A DNA stretch of 64,000 nucleotides from Pseudomonadota bacterium (GTDB taxonomy: Bacteria; Desulfobacterota; Binatia; Binatales; Binataceae), in contig JAJPHZ010000013.1 of NCBI GenBank assembly GCA_021325025.1, forward strand, positions 164,895 to 228,894. The letters run 5' to 3'. Below, one piece after another: positions 24,388 through 33,250 of this stretch (the first letter of the stretch is position 1; the number at the start of each line of letters is the position of its first letter). Made by a program: the position numbers and the translations under genes. Below the pieces are notes generated by a model that searched no databases, was not told the origin of the DNA, and saw only the letters and a list, made by a program, of their open reading frames with translations.

Positions 24388-26604
24388 ATGCTCAAAACTT
24401 TTCTCATCGTGATTGTGGCAGTCCTGATCAGCGTCGGCGCACAGTTGTTTGACGCCAGCCCGGCCCGGGCCAACCCCACCCCGGCTTCCCAGCAACTTCC
24501 CGCCGGCGCCTTGCAGGATGCCGCCAGCGTCTACCTGCGCCAGGCCGCCACGCAGCGGGTCCGATGGCAGCCGTACAGCGCGGCCAGCTTTGCGATGGCG
24601 AAGCGGATGAACCGGCCGGTGCTGATCGATATCGGCGCGATGTGGTGTCATTGGTGCCACGTGATGGATGAGCGGACTTACGCCGATCCGGAAGTCGCGG
24701 CGCTTATCAACCGGCTCTTCGTGCCGATCAAGGTCGACCGCGATCAGCGTCCCGACGTCGATCAGTATTACCAGGCCGCCGCCGCCGCGCTGTCGGGTAA
24801 CGGCGGATGGCCGCTGACCTGCTTCACCATGCCCGACGGCGCGCTGTTTGCCGCCTTCGGGTTCCTGCCTGCCACCCGCTCCGTCGGCCATGGCCCGGCG
24901 ATGAAGACCGTGCTCAAGGAAATCGCCAAGGCTTACCGGACCCAGCCCCAGCAAGTGGCGGCGCAGGCCGCGGAGGTCGAGGAACGATTGAAGAAGTCGC
25001 CGCCGATGAAGGTGCAGACCGCCGACCGGCCGGCGATGGTGGAGCTGATGGCGGGACTGAGCAACGCCTACGATCGGGCCAACGGCGGTTTCAGTTTTGG
25101 CGAGGGTCCCAAGTTCTTCGAATTTCCGGGACTGGAGTTTGCGCTGGAGGCCGGCTTTTACGGCCATCCGGAGTTCACCGCAATGGCGCTTGATACGCTG
25201 CGCCGGATGGCGCGCGGCGGCGTGTACGACCAGTTGGGCGGCGGCTTTCATCGCTACTCCACCGACCAGGCGTGGAAGGTGCCGCATTTCGAAAAAATCG
25301 GCTACGACCAGGCGCTGGCGCTGTCGGCCTACGCGCACGCCTTTGAAATCAGCGCCGACCCGGAATTCAAGCAGGTCGCGCTCAGCGTGGCCGACTATGT
25401 CGAGGGTACGCTGCTCAATCCGATCAATGAGTCTTTCTATGCCAGCCAGGACGCGGACGCGTTTGCCGGCGACGACGGCGGCTACTACACCTGGAGCCGC
25501 CAGGAGATCGCCGCCGCGCTCAAAGGCCCTGCATTGAAGGCTGCGCTTCTGTACTTCGGCCTTGATGATCGTCCCGCCGCCGCACCCGACGGGCGGCTGG
25601 TGCTACGCCGCGCGATGGACTACGGCCAGGTCGCCGCCCAACTGAAGATTTCCCCGCCCCGCGCGCAGCGCCTGATCGAGCAGGCGTGTGGCAAATTGCG
25701 CGCCGCGCGCGCCCGCCGGCGCATCCCGCAGGTCGATCCCGCCGTGCTGGTCGATCGCAACGCCCTGATGGACAGCGGCTTGATCGCCGCCGGAGAGGCC
25801 TTTGGCAATCCGCACCTGGAGCGGATCGCACTTGACAACCTGGACTTTCTCTACGCGCACGCCCGCCTGCCCGACGGCAGCTATTGCCACACTGTCGGCA
25901 AAGGCTCCACATGCGTGCACGGCCTGGCCGCCGACCAGGTCTACATGCTCAGCGCGCTGCTTGCCGCTTACCAGGTCTCCGGACAAAGCCGCGAACTGGC
26001 GCGCGCCGAGCAGGTGGCCCAGGTAATCGTCAGTCAGTTCCTGGACAAGGAAAGCGGCGTGATCAGAAACGCGCGGGCGCCGGAGGACCAGACGGCGGCC
26101 GGGCGATGGCTGGACGGGATGGAGGCATATTTCGACGGCGAGATGCCGTCGGTGCAGGGCGTGGCCGCGCGCGACTTCGCGGCCCTGGACGCGCTGGCGC
26201 CCGACCACGGCTACGATCAGCAATCCGCAATACTGCTGGCGCACGCTCCGGTGAGCGTCGGCGCAGCGCTGATGCTGGCAACGGTGGGGCAAGCGATCGC
26301 GGAACGATTGCATGGCGACGCGCTGGTGGTGGTCGACGGCGCGCCCAACGACGCCGCGACCCTGCCGCTGCTCACTGCGGCGCAAAGCGCCTACCGCCCC
26401 GGCAAGGTGCTGGCGTGGCTTGACCCTGGGCAAGCCGCTCCCGGAATCGGCCCGCTGGCCGCCGCCCAACTGCTCGCGCCCGACCCGCAGCAGCGCGACG
26501 CGTTTGCCTTTGTCTGCGCCGGCAACGTATGCACCGATCGGGTCGGTACGCCCAATGAACTAAGCGCTTTGATCGCCGGCTTCGGTCTGCCCCAAGCGAA
26601 ATAG
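24388..26604 (+). CDS. DUF255 thioredoxin-like protein (YyaL/spermatogenesis 20 family), exported
   Basis: A 738-residue protein with a signal peptide (hydrophobic residues 4-20, ending in SPARA). The thioredoxin-like DUF255 domain has CHWCHVMDERTY near residue 85 and GGWPLTCFTMPDG. It is followed by an alpha-alpha toroid glycosidase-like region (NGGFSFGEGPKF, GGVYDQLGGGFHRYSTD, VPHFEKIGYDQ, SQDADAFAGDDGG). The family is widespread and its activity is unknown. Cytoplasmic members lack a signal, so export here is notable and would place the CxxC site in the periplasm. The ATG at 24388 starts the signal peptide directly; a TTG further upstream is rejected. Divergent from the CAP gene. Confidence 0.9.
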   Translation: MLKTFLIVIVAVLISVGAQLFDASPARANPTPASQQLPAGALQDAASVYLRQAATQRVRWQPYSAASFAMAKRMNRPVLIDIGAMWCHWCHVMDERTYADPEVAALINRLFVPIKVDRDQRPDVDQYYQAAAAALSGNGGWPLTCFTMPDGALFAAFGFLPATRSVGHGPAMKTVLKEIAKAYRTQPQQVAAQAAEVEERLKKSPPMKVQTADRPAMVELMAGLSNAYDRANGGFSFGEGPKFFEFPGLEFALEAGFYGHPEFTAMALDTLRRMARGGVYDQLGGGFHRYSTDQAWKVPHFEKIGYDQALALSAYAHAFEISADPEFKQVALSVADYVEGTLLNPINESFYASQDADAFAGDDGGYYTWSRQEIAAALKGPALKAALLYFGLDDRPAAAPDGRLVLRRAMDYGQVAAQLKISPPRAQRLIEQACGKLRAARARRRIPQVDPAVLVDRNALMDSGLIAAGEAFGNPHLERIALDNLDFLYAHARLPDGSYCHTVGKGSTCVHGLAADQVYMLSALLAAYQVSGQSRELARAEQVAQVIVSQFLDKESGVIRNARAPEDQTAAGRWLDGMEAYFDGEMPSVQGVAARDFAALDALAPDHGYDQQSAILLAHAPVSVGAALMLATVGQAIAERLHGDALVVVDGAPNDAATLPLLTAAQSAYRPGKVLAWLDPGQAAPGIGPLAAAQLLAPDPQQRDAFAFVCAGNVCTDRVGTPNELSALIAGFGLPQAK

Positions 26605-26723
26605 AGTCGGGCTTGACATCCACAAAACACTGCTCGTGGCCGGCGCAAGTGAGGTATCGGTTTGCGGCGCGCTGACGGTTCTGGCAGAGATAGCAGGGTC
26701 CGGATGCGCCGGGAGCAGCTACG

Positions 26724-27638
26724 ATGGCACACGTTGAATTCGGCCTGAGCCTCAGTTCGATGAGCAGTGTTGCGCCGTTTGCGCGCAACGCCGAAGCAAT
26801 GGGCTTTGACTACCTGACCTGCGGCGAGCATCTGATGTTTCACGGGCCCATCGGCAACTCCCTGATCGCGTTGGCGGCCTCCGCCACTGTCACCGAGAAG
26901 ATCAAGCTGATGAGCACGATCGTGCTGGTGCCGCTGTACGGCCCCGCGATGCTGGCTAAGATGACCGCCGTGCTCGACGTAATCTCGGGTGGCCGTTATC
27001 ACTTCGGTATCGGCGTCGGCGGCGAATTCCCGCGCGAGTTCGAAGCCGCCGGGGTGCCGGTCACGGAGCGCGGGCCGCGCACCAATGAGGCGCTGGAAGT
27101 GATCACGCGGCTGTGGACCGAGAAGAAGGTCACCTTCAGCGGCAGGTTCAGCAATTTCAAGGAAGTGACAATCGAGCCGCCGCCAGTGCAAAAACCGCAT
27201 CCGCCAATCTGGGTCGCGGGGCGGCAGGAGTCGGCGATGAAGCGGGCCGCCAGGTACGCGCAGGGATGGCTGCCCTACATGTACACGCCCGAGCAACTGG
27301 CGAACAGCATCGAAAAGATAAATCAATTTGGCCGCCAGTTCGGTCGCGACCTAAGTGGATTCCGCAACGGCCTGTTCATCTTCACTTCGGTGTATCGCGA
27401 TCGCGACCGGGCGCGCGAGGTGGCGGCGCGCCAGGTGGGACGTAACTACGCGCAGGATTTTTCGCAAAAGGCTGGACGCTACCTGCTGTTCGGCACGCCC
27501 GAGGACTGCGTCAAGCGGCTCAACGAGTACGTGGCCGCCGGCGCCCGCACCGTGGTAATCGCCAACGCCTGCCCGCGCGAGGATCTGGACGCCAACCTGA
27601 AGTTGATTGCCGAAGAGATCCTGCCCGCGTTCCGCTAA
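26724..27638 (+). CDS. Luciferase-like (LLM class) flavin or F420-dependent oxidoreductase
   Basis: A 304-residue TIM-barrel oxidoreductase. Family features: FGLSLSS at the start, ARNAEAMGFDYLTCGEH, LDVISGGRYHFGIGVGGE, PPPVQKPHPPIWVAG, and a C-terminal GTPEDCVKRLNEYVAAGA. This is the pattern of F420-dependent TIGR03619-type members, though FMN use cannot be excluded. Such enzymes reduce or oxygenate small molecules, often as part of acyl-CoA or xenobiotic breakdown. It is monocistronic; a GGGAG lies about 9 bases before the ATG. Not closely similar to the second LLM protein at 28818. Confidence 0.92.
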   Translation: MAHVEFGLSLSSMSSVAPFARNAEAMGFDYLTCGEHLMFHGPIGNSLIALAASATVTEKIKLMSTIVLVPLYGPAMLAKMTAVLDVISGGRYHFGIGVGGEFPREFEAAGVPVTERGPRTNEALEVITRLWTEKKVTFSGRFSNFKEVTIEPPPVQKPHPPIWVAGRQESAMKRAARYAQGWLPYMYTPEQLANSIEKINQFGRQFGRDLSGFRNGLFIFTSVYRDRDRAREVAARQVGRNYAQDFSQKAGRYLLFGTPEDCVKRLNEYVAAGARTVVIANACPREDLDANLKLIAEEILPAFR

Positions 27639-28009
27639 AGCGCAACTCATACCGCGGCGCACCGCGCGGGCGGAAGCTTACGCCGGCCCTATTAACAAAC
27701 CCACCAGGGGGCTCCTGAGAAAGGCGTCACACAATGGGATCGTGGACTCCGCATCTGCTCTCAAGCGCCATGTCCAGAAGTCACGTCGGATAGGTGGCCA
27801 GAATCGATACTTACGCAATACCGTAAAGCGGCTCGCAGCGCCGTCTGGCAGCGCTCGGGATTCAGCCGGGCTGGCGCTGCCTGGCAGTCGGAGCCGGCCA
27901 TGGATCCATAGCCCGGTGGCGCAAGGGCAAACGCGCCGCCTGACCACCGCGCGCAGTCGCGCAGGCCGCGATAGCGCCGGAGCCTTTCACGTCCGGGCGG
28001 CGTGCAGAC
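27639..28009. other. Convergent intergenic region, no gene seen
   Basis: The region between the LLM gene (plus) and the acetoacetate-decarboxylase-like gene (minus) is over 400 bases. Apart from the terminator at its right end I see no supported gene, repeat or RNA. Short open frames on both strands have no conserved content. Confidence 0.6.
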
Positions 28010-28051
28010 AAAAAAGCGCCCCCATCCGCCTTTGTTCGCAAATGGGGGCGC
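28010..28051 (-). terminator. Strong Rho-independent terminator of the LLM/decarboxylase-like operon
   Basis: A perfect 10-bp stem, GCGCCCCCAT (28016-28025) pairing with ATGGGGGCGC (28042-28051), encloses a 16-base loop. On the minus strand the stem is followed by a run of six T residues (28010-28015). It lies 21 bases past the stop of the gene at 28072 and ends that minus-strand operon. Confidence 0.9.
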
Positions 28052-28071
28052 CTTGCCGATCGAATCCGGAC

Positions 28072-28818
28072 CTAAACCCGGACCGTGCTTAGCAGCGCGT
28101 TCTGGTTGGGGTCGCAGATGAAGCGGATCTTGGGCAGGATCACCTCGCACTGCGCGAAAGTGGAGATGATAGGATTGGTCAGCTTGATCAGTCCCTTGGT
28201 GCCCCACGCCTCCTGGTCAATGTAAATGAAGTGCGAAAAGCCGCGCTCGACCTTGGTGAATACGTAGTCGGGGTCGACCTGCACCAGGACCAGCTTACCG
28301 TCGGCGCGATTGCGCACCAGGTGCATGCTGGCGATGTACTGGATATCGCTGCCCGAGATGCCCTCGCGATCGATCATCTCCGCGTCCAGCACGCGCCGGC
28401 CGCGCTCGTCGTTGATCTCGACCACGATCCGCTCGTGGCGCAGATGCAGTTGTGCCTTGCCCGGCGCCACCGGAAAACCCCATCGCCGCGCCAACTCCGC
28501 CGCCGCCTTGGGGTTGTCGACATAGGTCTTGAAGGTCCGGGCCCGCGGGCGGTAGCCGGCGCGTCCCACCAGGCGCAGCTCGCCGGTGGAAAACGGACCC
28601 CACGGACTTTCGGGGAACACCATCACGGTGCATTCCACGTAGGGCGGGATGCTCGGATTCATCGACGGCGGCAGCAGCGCGTCGGATCCGCTTGCGGAAA
28701 TCTCGCTGGTCACGTTGAGGACCTGGGCGTTCTTGAGGCTTAGCGGTTCGGTGCCGTAGCCGTCGATTTCGGGTGCCGCCGCAGCGATTTCATTGATGTC
28801 AAGCGTTCCAAACCTCAT
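28072..28818 (-). CDS. Acetoacetate decarboxylase-like protein
   Basis: A 248-residue protein with the acetoacetate-decarboxylase-like beta-cone layout: an early PSMNPSIPPYVECTVMVFPE block and a later GFPVAPGKAQLH segment. In true decarboxylases the latter region carries two adjacent Lys residues that form the Schiff base; here they seem to be Val-Ala, so classic activity is doubtful. The superfamily also holds aldolase/dehydratase-like members. Its ATG overlaps the TGA of the upstream LLM oxidoreductase (TGATG), showing translational coupling, and it is followed by a strong terminator. The two proteins probably act on the same compound. Family call is moderate. Confidence 0.65.
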   Translation of the reverse strand: MRFGTLDINEIAAAAPEIDGYGTEPLSLKNAQVLNVTSEISASGSDALLPPSMNPSIPPYVECTVMVFPESPWGPFSTGELRLVGRAGYRPRARTFKTYVDNPKAAAELARRWGFPVAPGKAQLHLRHERIVVEINDERGRRVLDAEMIDREGISGSDIQYIASMHLVRNRADGKLVLVQVDPDYVFTKVERGFSHFIYIDQEAWGTKGLIKLTNPIISTFAQCEVILPKIRFICDPNQNALLSTVRV

Positions 28819-29948
28819 CAGCGCACTCCTCCAACCGCCACACCCTGACCGGCCGCCGCCTGGGCGGGCTGCTCGCGCTTGAAGTGCGGAATGACGTGTT
28901 TGCCAAACAGGCGCAGGCTGTTGAGCACCTGTTCCTGGGGAATCATCTCCACCGCCTGGGTCAGGAAGTTGATCGAATCAAAGCCCGCCGACTCCCACTT
29001 TTTGAGCGTCTTGACGATGCGCTCGGGGTCGCCGATCGCCACCCCCTCGGGCACGCCGGCCGTGTCGCTGGGGCCCTGGGCCTGCGCACGCACCGCGGGC
29101 AGCAGACCGGCGGAGGGATAGGACTTGGTCGGATAGGCCTCACGGCACATCACGATCTGGTTGGCCAGCAGGCCGAACTGCATGAACATCGCGGTGCCAT
29201 GCTTGATGGCGAACTTGTCGTCCTCGTTGCAGAACAGGAAGGTCAGCGCCGCGCAATGATCGTTGATGATCTCGCCCACCGGCTCGCAATTCTTGATGTG
29301 GCGGCGGTATTCCAGCAGCTTCTTTTCCTGCACCGGCAGCGGGTCGTAGCTGATGCCCAGCGCGCCCATGCCGCGGTCGGCGGCGTCGATCTCGGTGCCC
29401 GGGCTGGTCACCGCCACCCACATCGGCGGATGCGGCTTCTGGTAGGGTTTGGGCAAAATCGCCCGCTCCGGCATCGACCACACCCGCCCCTGATAGGAGT
29501 AGCGCTCCTGCGTCCACATCTTGGGCAGGCAGTGCACGTACTCGTCCCAGGTCTTTTTGGTCTCGTCCGGATTGGCGCGAAAGCCGCCCAACTCGCACCA
29601 GGTTGCAGAGCGGCCGGTGCCGACTTCCAGGCGGCCGCCGGAGAGGATGTCGAGCACGGCGGTGCGCTCGGCGACGCGAATCGGATGGGCATACTCGGGC
29701 ACGCAGACCACGATGCCGTGGCCGACGCGGATGCGCTTGGTCTTCATCGCTACCGCGGTCAGGAACAGTTCGGGCGATGAGCAATGCGAATACTCTTCGA
29801 GGAAGTGATGCTCGACGGCCCAGGCGTAGTCGAAGCCGACCTCGTCGGCCACGGCGGCCTGCTCCAGGGCGTTCTCATAAACGATGCGTTCTGAGTCACG
29901 CGTCCATGGCCGCGGCACCGACAATTCAAAGAATATTCCAAACTTCAT
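28818..29948 (-). CDS. Luciferase-like (LLM class) flavin-dependent monooxygenase
   Basis: A 376-residue member of the bacterial luciferase superfamily with the alkanal-monooxygenase-like pattern: MKFGIFFELSVPRPW, EVGFDYAWAVEHHFLEEYSH, RIRVGHGIVVCVPEY, VLDILSGGRLEVGTGRS, and KPYQKPHPPMWVAV. It probably uses reduced FMN and oxygen. The ATG at 29948 starts the conserved N terminus; the in-frame start at 30002 adds 18 unrelated residues. Its stop overlaps the start of the acetoacetate-decarboxylase-like gene, so the two are made together. The substrate is unknown. Confidence 0.92.
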   Translation of the reverse strand: MKFGIFFELSVPRPWTRDSERIVYENALEQAAVADEVGFDYAWAVEHHFLEEYSHCSSPELFLTAVAMKTKRIRVGHGIVVCVPEYAHPIRVAERTAVLDILSGGRLEVGTGRSATWCELGGFRANPDETKKTWDEYVHCLPKMWTQERYSYQGRVWSMPERAILPKPYQKPHPPMWVAVTSPGTEIDAADRGMGALGISYDPLPVQEKKLLEYRRHIKNCEPVGEIINDHCAALTFLFCNEDDKFAIKHGTAMFMQFGLLANQIVMCREAYPTKSYPSAGLLPAVRAQAQGPSDTAGVPEGVAIGDPERIVKTLKKWESAGFDSINFLTQAVEMIPQEQVLNSLRLFGKHVIPHFKREQPAQAAAGQGVAVGGVR

Positions 29949-30008
29949 TGCGGTGTTATCCTCCTTGATATGAGACCGCGCGTGCGTGTCTCCATCCCCC
30001 AACCACTA

Positions 30009-31331
30009 TCATGTTTCCACAGCTCCGGCCAAAGGGGTGCCCGCCGCGCCGGCCAGCGCAGCCTCCAGAAACGGGCGCACCTGTGCGGTTATGTCCAGTG
30101 CGGGGTCGAGCTTCTTGCCCAATCCCTCCACCACCACGAAGGAGATGTTGAGCACCGTGTAGCGCCCGTCCATCCGCATCCCGTAGCGGCGCAGGATGTC
30201 GAAGAACGAGCCGATGGCGGCGGTCATTTCGATTTCGCCCAGCGCACGGTTGATGAAGCGCCGCAGGTAGGCGGTAATCTCGGCCTCGTAGGCCGCATAG
30301 TCGATCGGCCCCCGCCGCCGGCAGAGCTGGTACATGTGGCGCGCCAGTTCCGGCCCCATCCCGTTGGCCATGTAGTACATGGTCTGTGCGAACAGCAGGC
30401 GATCCTGGGCGTTCAATTCAGTGGTCAGCCCCAGGTCGAACAGCGCGATGCGGTTGCCGGGCAGAAAGCGGATGTTGCCCGGATGCAGGTCGGCGTGCAC
30501 GAAGCCGTCGATGAAGGCCATCTTGCAGAACACCTTGATGCCCAGCGCCGCCACCTGGCGCGGGTCGAGGCCCGCGGCGGCCAGTTCCCCCTCCCGCACT
30601 CCCTCCAGCAGCTCCATCGTAAGCACGCGTTCACTGCATAGCCGCTCCACCAGTTCGGGAAAAACCACTGCCGGCTCGCGGCTGAAATTTTCGCGAAAGC
30701 GCAGGTTGTTGGCCGCCTCGATACGAAAGTCGAGCTGGCGATTGACGGCGGCGCAGAACTGGCGCACCGCTGCCACTGGTGAGAGCAGATGCAGGGTGGG
30801 AATCGCCTGGAGCACACGGGCCAGGCCCAGCGCGATCGACTGGTCGAGCGCCGCCGCGGCCGCAATCGCGGGACGGCGCACCTTGACTGCCACCGCCCGC
30901 CCATCGTGCGCGATGCGCGCGCGATGGACCTGGGCGACGGAAGCAGCCGCCAGCGGGCGGCGTTCGAATGCACTGAACAGGTGCTCCAGCGGCGCGCCGA
31001 AGTCCGCCTCGATCATTTCTCTGACCTGCGCGAAAGGGAACGGCCGGACGTCTTCCTGCAATTTGACCAGCTCCGCGGCGATTTCCGAGGGCACCAGGTC
31101 GGGCCGCGTACTGGCCACCTGGCCGAGCTTTATAAAGGTGGCGCCCAGATGCTCCAGCGCTGTGCGCAGCGCCGCGCCGGCCGCCGTCAGCATCGCGCTG
31201 CGATCCAAGCCGTGCTCGCGAACGGCGCGCACCGCAAGCGCACCGGCAAAGCTCAGCAGGGCGTACGTGCCCCAAGTCACAATTTGCATGGACCGGATTA
31301 CGATGCGTCCGGCGGCGCGCAGCCGTTTCAT
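30009..31331 (-). CDS. ABC1/UbiB-family kinase-like protein
   Basis: A 440-residue UbiB/ABC1 (AarF) protein. The N-terminal extension carries the family KxGQ motif (FIKLGQVASTRPDLVP), followed by the Ala-rich loop PLAAASVAQVHRARI, AVAVKVRRP with the ATP lysine, and VHADLHPGNIRFL with the catalytic-loop Asp, then FDLGLTTEL in place of the DFG strand. Family members support ubiquinone synthesis or lipid homeostasis and show ATPase-like activity. A C-terminal hydrophobic tail is short. The ATG at 31331 is used; a TTG at 31352 is the longer alternative. Divergent from the enoyl-CoA hydratase gene. No other ubi gene is in the window. Confidence 0.91.
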   Translation of the reverse strand: MKRLRAAGRIVIRSMQIVTWGTYALLSFAGALAVRAVREHGLDRSAMLTAAGAALRTALEHLGATFIKLGQVASTRPDLVPSEIAAELVKLQEDVRPFPFAQVREMIEADFGAPLEHLFSAFERRPLAAASVAQVHRARIAHDGRAVAVKVRRPAIAAAAALDQSIALGLARVLQAIPTLHLLSPVAAVRQFCAAVNRQLDFRIEAANNLRFRENFSREPAVVFPELVERLCSERVLTMELLEGVREGELAAAGLDPRQVAALGIKVFCKMAFIDGFVHADLHPGNIRFLPGNRIALFDLGLTTELNAQDRLLFAQTMYYMANGMGPELARHMYQLCRRRGPIDYAAYEAEITAYLRRFINRALGEIEMTAAIGSFFDILRRYGMRMDGRYTVLNISFVVVEGLGKKLDPALDITAQVRPFLEAALAGAAGTPLAGAVET

Positions 31332-31435
31332 CGACTCTTGCGTTGCCGCCAATGGCTTGGCATCCGCAGCGGCGTTTCCCTATTTTGACCGAAGCACCGC
31401 GCCGCGCGCGACAGCCATCAGTTCGGAGGTGAGCC

Positions 31436-32230
31436 ATGGATTACAGCGAGTATCAACATCTTGCGTTCAAGCACTTCGACGACGGAGTGCTGCAGGTGAC
31501 GCTCAATCGTCCGGAGGTGCTCAATGCAACCGACGCCCGGATGCATTGGGAGATTGCCCAGGTCTGGAAGGATATCGACGCGGACCCGCGCGCCCGCGTC
31601 GTGCTGGTGACCGGCGCGGGGCGGGCGTTTTCGGTCGGCGGCGATAACCACATGCTAGCGCAGACCCTGGGTGACGCCGGGAAAATCGCCGGCCTGTGGC
31701 GGGAGGCCGGCGACATCGTCTACAATATGATCAACCTGGACAAACCGATTGTCTCGGCCATCAATGGACCCGCCTTCGGCGCCGGACTGGCAGTGGCGCT
31801 GCTCGCCGACATCAGCATCGTGGCGGAAAACGTCCGCTTCACCGACGGTCACGTCATTCTGGGCGTGGCGGCGGGCGACCATGCGGTGATCATCTGGCCG
31901 CTGCTGTGCGGGATGGCCAAGGCGAAATATTATCTGCTGACCGGGGAATTGCTCGACGGCCGGGAGGCGGAACGCATCGGGCTGGTCAGCATGTGCGTTC
32001 CCGCCGAGCAACTGATGGACAAGGCGCTGGAGGTTGCCCACAAGCTGGCGGCGGGGCCGCAGCAGGCGCTGCGCTGGACCAAGCGCTCGCTCAACAACTG
32101 GCTGCGCATGGCCGGGCCCAGCTTCGACACCTCACTGGCGCTGGAGATGCTGGGGTTCTTCTCGGCCGACGTCAAGGAGGGCAACGCCGCGCTGCGCGAG
32201 AAGCGGCCGCCCCGCTTCGCCGCGCGTTGA
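31436..32230 (+). CDS. Enoyl-CoA hydratase/isomerase family protein
   Basis: A 264-residue crotonase-fold protein. The oxyanion-hole blocks are present: GAGRAFSVGGDNHM and INGPAFGAGLAVALLADISI. In the region where hydratases carry the catalytic Glu (usually Pro-Glu), this protein has FTDGHVILGVAAGDHAV, so the standard Glu pair is not obvious. A subfamily with this His-Val and AGD pattern is common in acyl-CoA-rich soil bacteria, and its reaction is not well defined. The start has GGAGGTGAG just upstream of the ATG. It stands alone on the plus strand. Confidence 0.88.
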   Translation: MDYSEYQHLAFKHFDDGVLQVTLNRPEVLNATDARMHWEIAQVWKDIDADPRARVVLVTGAGRAFSVGGDNHMLAQTLGDAGKIAGLWREAGDIVYNMINLDKPIVSAINGPAFGAGLAVALLADISIVAENVRFTDGHVILGVAAGDHAVIIWPLLCGMAKAKYYLLTGELLDGREAERIGLVSMCVPAEQLMDKALEVAHKLAAGPQQALRWTKRSLNNWLRMAGPSFDTSLALEMLGFFSADVKEGNAALREKRPPRFAAR

Positions 32231-32359
32231 GCACGGCCTGGATAAACATCATAAACTGTTTTGCTCGGCTCAAGGCTGGGATTGTTGCCGCAAACCAGCT
32301 TTTTTGCGATACTCGGCGCGATTTTCTAAATCTGGGCCTTTTGAGGGAGGAACCGGTAC

Positions 32360-32659
32360 ATGAGCAAAGTCAAGGTGGCGGCCGGCGGGTTTGCGGTTGC
32401 ACTGATGCTGGGTGCGATGCTTCCGCCGACCAGCGCGTTCGCGGCCAGGCACAAGGTCGATTGCGCCAAGGTCATGGACGAGCTCAACAGCGGCAAGAAA
32501 GTGAAGGAAGTGGCAGCCGACCTGCATATTTCCGCCTCCAGTGTCCGGCGCTGCGCCAAGAAGGCCAAGGCTGCGGGCGGAACGATGGCCTCGCCGGCCG
32601 CGGCGGCCAGCCCTGCTGCGGAAAAAGCCGCTCCGGCGGCCAGCCCGGCTGCTCATTGA
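32360..32659 (+). CDS. Small exported protein with HTH-like segment
   Basis: A 99-residue protein with a clear signal peptide (MSKVK, hydrophobic 7-21, cleavage after SAFA). The mature part has two Cys residues (one in KVDCAKVMDELN, one in VRRCAKKAK) and between them a stretch, KVKEVAADLHISASSVRRC, that matches the pattern of a helix-turn-helix of the resolvase/transposase type. The tail is Ala/Pro-rich. A DNA-binding-like helix pair in an exported protein is odd: it may be a disulfide-closed three-helix fold that only resembles an HTH. The ATG follows GGGAGGA about 11 bases upstream. The function is unknown. Confidence 0.75.
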   Translation: MSKVKVAAGGFAVALMLGAMLPPTSAFAARHKVDCAKVMDELNSGKKVKEVAADLHISASSVRRCAKKAKAAGGTMASPAAAASPAAEKAAPAASPAAH

Positions 32660-32793
32660 TTGGTCTGAAGGTAGGGGCGGATTAACCCGCCGGTGTGACA
32701 TCCGCAGCAGCGGCGTCACCCTAAGCCGGACCTCATCGGACCGCGCCGGGGCGCTTGACCCGGTGCGGTCCGGCGAGCTGTTGTTGCTTTGCC

Positions 32794-33084
32794 GTGAACA
32801 AGTGCGAACTCTGCGAACTGCGTGACTACACCCAGCGCTACTGCCAGTTTGTTTATCCTTTTAAGTTCACAATCCTGGATTGCGATTCATGCGACACCCC
32901 GATGGCGGTGCTGGGGGAGCATCGCGCGACCGCGACCGAGGCTGAGAAGCGGCTGATGGTCGAGGTCCTGGCGGCGTTGGCGCGCGATAAGTGGGGGCCG
33001 GAGGGCTTTTTCATCGACGATGTGATGCGTCAGATTCCCGATCATTGCCATGTTCATGCACGCCGCCGTTGGCGCCGGAGCTGA
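32794..33084 (+). CDS. Small Cys/His protein, HIT-superfamily-like
   Basis: A 96-residue protein with CELC near the start, a second pair in CDSC, then LGEHRATATEAE, and a C-terminal MRQIPDHCHVHARR. The order of paired cysteines, a mid-protein Glu-His and a final H-x-H-x-R resembles compact HIT-like proteins in which the Cys residues and a His bind zinc. The catalytic His-x-His-x-His triad is incomplete. The start is taken as GTG 32794 because the conserved-looking region begins there; an in-frame ATG at 32755 adds 13 residues. Activity, if any, is unknown. It lies between the exported small protein and cspA. Confidence 0.6.
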   Translation: MNKCELCELRDYTQRYCQFVYPFKFTILDCDSCDTPMAVLGEHRATATEAEKRLMVEVLAALARDKWGPEGFFIDDVMRQIPDHCHVHARRRWRRS

Positions 33085-33137
33085 CCGGCGGTGATTTTCG
33101 CTACCTTTTGCAGATACGAAAAAAATGCTGTTTCGCT

Positions 33138-33167
33138 TTGAGCCAGACGCATGATCTGTGGTATATG
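33138..33167 (+). promoter_or_regulatory. Candidate sigma-70 promoter of the cold-shock gene
   Basis: TTGAGC (33138-33143) and TATATG (33162-33167) are separated by 18 bases in an A/T-rich stretch ahead of the cold-shock gene. Transcription would begin near 33174, giving a leader of about 75 bases, long for this genome and in line with regulated csp leaders. Confidence 0.45.
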
Positions 33168-33250
33168 CGTTCGCTGTTATCGATTTGGCGCTAATTGTGA
33201 CAATCGCGCCATGGGTGTGGGCGCCCGGCGCCCCAGGAGGTTGGTCTGCG

